A program made the position numbers and the translations under genes. A stretch of 64,000 bases of DNA from Myrmaecium sp. VS I D KN 1. Lineage: Eukaryota; Ascomycota; Dothideomycetes; Valsariales; Valsariaceae. The stretch is taken from assembly GCA_019775845.1 (NCBI GenBank), contig JADQAV010000043.1, positions 186,001-250,000 of the forward strand, given 5' to 3'. The notes under the pieces were generated by a model. The model did no database searches. It was not told the DNA's origin and was given only the letters and a program-made list of their open reading frames with translations. Positions 61,359 through 64,000 of this stretch are shown one piece after another (the stretch's first letter is position 1; each line of letters opens with the position of its first letter).

Positions 61359-61669
61359 TAACTAGTCCACTATTAATAATAAGAAACCTTATAATATAGT
61401 AGTAGTATAGTGATGTAAAAGCCGACTCGCTATCCCGGCATTGCATGTGCCTGACGACGGCGGCGGCCGCGCTAGCTTGAGCTGAAGCTCCACCTCCACC
61501 CTCCTCCACCCTCCTGCTCCACTCTACTCCTCCCGCTTCTCCGCATCCTCACCACGCCTTCTTCCGGAGAGAGCTACAATAAATCTAATTGAAAACCAAC
61601 ACCTTCAGTTGTTCAAAGAGCATCGCGCTTCACACAGATCGAACGGGAGCCAACCTTTTCCTTTACAAC

Positions 61670-62506
61670 ATGACCTGGCGCATCGTTTACGGCATCGGGC
61701 TCTGGGTCTCTATCGCCGGTATGACCGTATCTCCTCCCACCCTCGAAACGTCTTATATTATCCCCGGTTTCGGATGACCAGAGAAATCATTCGAAGAATA
61801 GCTAATCATGATGGGCTCTCGGGCCCTCGCCACCCACAGCGACCTGCCTCACCATCGCCTCGATCGTGAAGCCTCTCTGGCTCAGCTATCACAGTCCAGA
61901 CGATGGCGCGCCTGGCCGTCGCTATACCTACGGCCTCCACCAGCGCTGTAACACCGTCACCGGCGGCGGGGGCTGCGAGCCGTTCCCAGAGCCGGCCGAC
62001 TGCGTGGCCGACCGACGCTTCTGCAGCCTCTGGCGCACCGCCGGCTTCCTCATGAACCTCGCCGTCCTCGTCGAGTGCACTGCCCTCGTCGCCTGCGCCG
62101 TTGTCGTGGCCGGCGGCAAGCAGCGCCGCGACCGCGGCTGGAAGGTCGTCGGCGCCCTCCTCGTCGCCGCTGCCGCCTTGCAGGCCGGCGTTACCGGCAT
62201 CGTGGTAAGTTTCCGGAAGATACCAATCAGCATCATATCTGGGTGCTTCGGAGAACGCGTCGCTCACTGACGGGCAACCGCTAAAACGCTATAAAACTAC
62301 TCTAGATCGACCTCGTCCGCCACGACGACCGTTTCTTCGAGGGTTGGGGCTACGACACGAGCTTTGCGCTCTCCGCCGCCAGCTGGGCGCTCCAGCTCTT
62401 CACCGCCGCCGGACTGCTCGCCTCGGCCGTCTGGCTTCCCGAGGAAGGCGGTTACGAGCTCATTCCGGACCGTGACGGTCCCCGGGCGGGGAACGTTCAG
62501 GCATGA
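61670..62506 (+). CDS. Small multi-pass membrane protein, fungal conserved unknown
   Basis: Three exons (61670-61718, 61840-62204, 62306-62506; introns 121 and 101 bp) give 204 residues. Four hydrophobic segments are visible: the N-terminus (IVYGIGLWVSIAATCLTIAS), about 85-110, about 120-138, and near 160-180. The loop between helices 1 and 2 has several cysteines (CNTV, CEPF, DCVAD, FCSLW), a claudin/PMP22-like topology also seen in fungal membrane proteins of unknown function. I do not recognise a named gene. The start at 61,670 is preferred to an in-frame ATG at 61,589 because the upstream residues look like leader sequence. It is the first gene right of the RIP island, its start only about 240 bp from the edge. 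Confidence 0.78.
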
Positions 62507-62961
62507 CTCGATGAGCTGGACGAGTGAAGACGGGAAAGAAGGAGGTTGAGTTGGAGGTTGAGGTGACTACACCTCATCAAGGGGCACGGACCATTTCGAT
62601 CGATTTTTAGACTGATACCCCAGAGCGAGATTTAGAGATGGGGAAAGCAAAGGGATGAGAGGTGGAGGCTTCTTTGGTTATTTCAGTTACTCATTTAGCC
62701 TCCGCGTCCCCATCATGACTGGGGAAGGGGGAGATGGTTTCGTGACACTTGCGTGCTCGTCTAATTTCGAATTTCTTTCTTTTGTCTCCTTCAGGCGTTG
62801 AGTACATAGACAGATACCTAATAACGACAGTCCAGAACGGCCCGGGTGACCATGAGCACGACGACACGACCCGATACAGTACCATCCATTTTTCTCGCCT
62901 GCTGATAGTCAAAGAAGAGAGCTGGACAACCCCCACCAAGGAAAGAAAGAGAAGGAGAAAT
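62507..62961. other. Intergenic between convergent genes
   Basis: 3' flanks of the membrane protein and of the gamma-glutamyltranspeptidase-like gene. No further feature is seen. Confidence 0.5.
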
Positions 62962-64000
62962 CTACAGCAACGGCATCGCCGCCCCATCCCCCCGGGGATC
63001 GCTACCGGCGCTCCACACCGGTACCCCATCGTCGATGTGACGGCGGATGACCTGGCCGCGGCCGAACAGACCCCTCTGGAACCCCTCCACCACCTTGACG
63101 GCATGGCCCCGCCGTCGCAGCTCCTCCACAACCTCCGGCTGAATCCCTTGCTCGACAAAAACGGTAGCCTCGCGCGCCGCCGCCGTCTTCGCGGTGCCCG
63201 AGCCCGGCTCGTCCGCTGGCGGCATTCCGGGGCCGATGCAGATGCGAGGCGCGTCCAGGGCGGCCTGGGGGTTCAGACGGAAGGTGAGCATGTTGAGAAG
63301 GACCTGGACATGGCCCTGGGGCTGCATGAAGCCGCCCATGACGCCATAGACGGTGTTCAGCGTGCCGTCGGCCGGGTTCGTGATCAGAGCGGGGATGATG
63401 GTGTGGTAGGGCCGCTTGCGGGGGGCGAGAGCGTTCGGGTGACGGCCGGGTGAAGGGCCGGCTGACGAGGGAAGGTGGAAGTTGGCCCCCCGGTTCTGCA
63501 GGGTGAAGCCGCAGCCGGCCGGCACGATGGCGGTGCCGAAGCCGCCGTAGTTGGAGTTGATGAAGGAGGCGGCGTTGCCGGCCGGGTCGGTGACGCAGAA
63601 GTAGACCGTGTCGCTAGATGTATGAGCCGGCGAGGGCTCGCCATGGCGGAGAGCGGTGGCGGCGCGGGCCGGGTCGAAGAGCCGGGCGCGCTCGGCGAGG
63701 TAGGCCGGGGAGAGGAGCTCGGCGGCGGGGACTCGCTCGACGGCCGGGTCGGTCACGAACCAGGCCGCGTCCGCGAACGCGATTCGGAGCGTCTCGATTA
63801 GGGCGTGAAGGTGGTCGGCCGAGTTGTGGTCCGCCTCCGTCCAGCGGCGGATCCGGCCCTGCTTCTCCAGCTCCTGCAGCATGCCCAGCGCCATCAGCGC
63901 GACGATCCCCTGTCCATTAGGCGGATGCTCCCACACCTCCACCCCGGCCGTCTCCCCGCCGCCATAGTGCCGGTCATGCATCTCGCCGACGCCCTGACCG
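62962..64000 (-). CDS. Gamma-glutamyltranspeptidase-family protein, 3' part (runs off the window)
   Basis: An open minus-strand frame from the window's right edge to a stop at 62962-62964, at least 345 codons. It matches the C-terminal half of gamma-glutamyltranspeptidase-like N-terminal-nucleophile hydrolases. The segment SSDTVYFCVTDPAGNAASFINSNYGG (in two pieces, SSDTVYFCVTD and NAASFINSNYGG) aligns with the start of the small subunit, where the Thr would be the self-processing nucleophile. The C-terminal GGFMQPQGHVQVL block is also typical. The N-terminal half lies outside. The lack of a recognisable glutathione-site context suggests the YwrD-like branch rather than classical glutathione hydrolase, but this is tentative. 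It contains no intron in the part seen. Confidence 0.88.
   Translation of the reverse strand, partial: GQGVGEMHDRHYGGGETAGVEVWEHPPNGQGIVALMALGMLQELEKQGRIRRWTEADHNSADHLHALIETLRIAFADAAWFVTDPAVERVPAAELLSPAYLAERARLFDPARAATALRHGEPSPAHTSSDTVYFCVTDPAGNAASFINSNYGGFGTAIVPAGCGFTLQNRGANFHLPSSAGPSPGRHPNALAPRKRPYHTIIPALITNPADGTLNTVYGVMGGFMQPQGHVQVLLNMLTFRLNPQAALDAPRICIGPGMPPADEPGSGTAKTAAAREATVFVEQGIQPEVVEELRRRGHAVKVVEGFQRGLFGRGQVIRRHIDDGVPVWSAGSDPRGDGAAMPLL

Larger units (their letters stand above)
28235..61430. repeat. AT-rich island 2: 33-kb RIP-mutated nested transposon block
   Basis: Throughout this block TpA is extremely common, while CpA and TpG are nearly missing and CpG is kept. That is the expected result of RIP changing CpA to TpA on both strands. 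No reading frame of 60 codons survives in any frame. Similarity within the block and preserved coding texture reveal nested LTR retrotransposons and DNA transposons, annotated separately. Edges with GC-rich genic DNA are abrupt at both ends. Confidence 0.92.

Noticed and set aside
28235-61430. Nuclear copy of mitochondrial DNA as the source of AT richness
   Set aside because: No mitochondrial genes or rRNA are seen; the CpA/TpG loss and the LTR pairs fit RIP of transposons instead.
28235-61430. Starship-type giant mobile element
   Set aside because: No tyrosine-recombinase captain gene or intact cargo genes are visible; the content is nested smaller elements.

Overview
The window reads as nuclear DNA of a filamentous ascomycete (Pezizomycotina). 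Genes carry several short GT-AG introns of about 50-120 bp. The recognisable proteins are typical of the group: mitochondrial ketol-acid reductoisomerase, UBC12, RIB7, GET3, an ISWI ATPase, a Zn2Cys6 factor, a secreted class 3 lipase and a DHA2-type MFS transporter. Two long AT-rich blocks carry the mark of repeat-induced point mutation (RIP). The class or genus cannot be fixed from sequence alone.

Left arm (1-19,262) is ordinary gene-dense DNA. In order: a small membrane-tethered coiled-coil protein (+), ILV5 (-), UBC12 (-), RIB7 (-), GET3 (+, divergent from RIB7), a class 3 lipase (+), tandem tRNA-Gln and intron-bearing tRNA-Phe genes, an MFS transporter (+), a convergent membrane-anchored type B carboxylesterase (-), and an ISWI remodeler (-). 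These are mostly unrelated housekeeping or secretory genes. Nothing suggests an operon-like or metabolite cluster.

Middle: AT-rich island 1 (about 20,020-21,745) is followed by a 6.5 kb GC-normal segment with one recognised gene, a Zn2Cys6 transcription factor at 25,452-27,665, behind about 3.7 kb of gene-free upstream DNA. Island 2 (about 28,235-61,430, 33 kb) follows. In it CpA and TpG have almost vanished, TpA is everywhere, and no reading frame of 60 codons survives on either strand. It is a nested graveyard: Ty1/Copia ends at both borders facing outward, a Ty3/Gypsy relic (31.7-46.3 kb) holding a second Gypsy relic (34.8-44.7 kb), a hAT-like terminal-inverted-repeat family in three copies, and a chromodomain-type Gypsy relic (about 50.7-58.5 kb). 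The last holds a small GC-rich inverted-repeat element, which in turn holds a two-gene PIF/Harbinger relic.

Right arm (61,430-64,000) returns abruptly to GC-rich genic DNA: a small multi-pass membrane protein (+) and the 3' part of a gamma-glutamyltranspeptidase-family gene (-) running off the window.

No clearly new biochemical system was found. The most interesting content is the architecture and mutation pattern of the 33 kb island, which could be a heterochromatic or even centromeric block, and the transcription factor stranded between two RIP islands.
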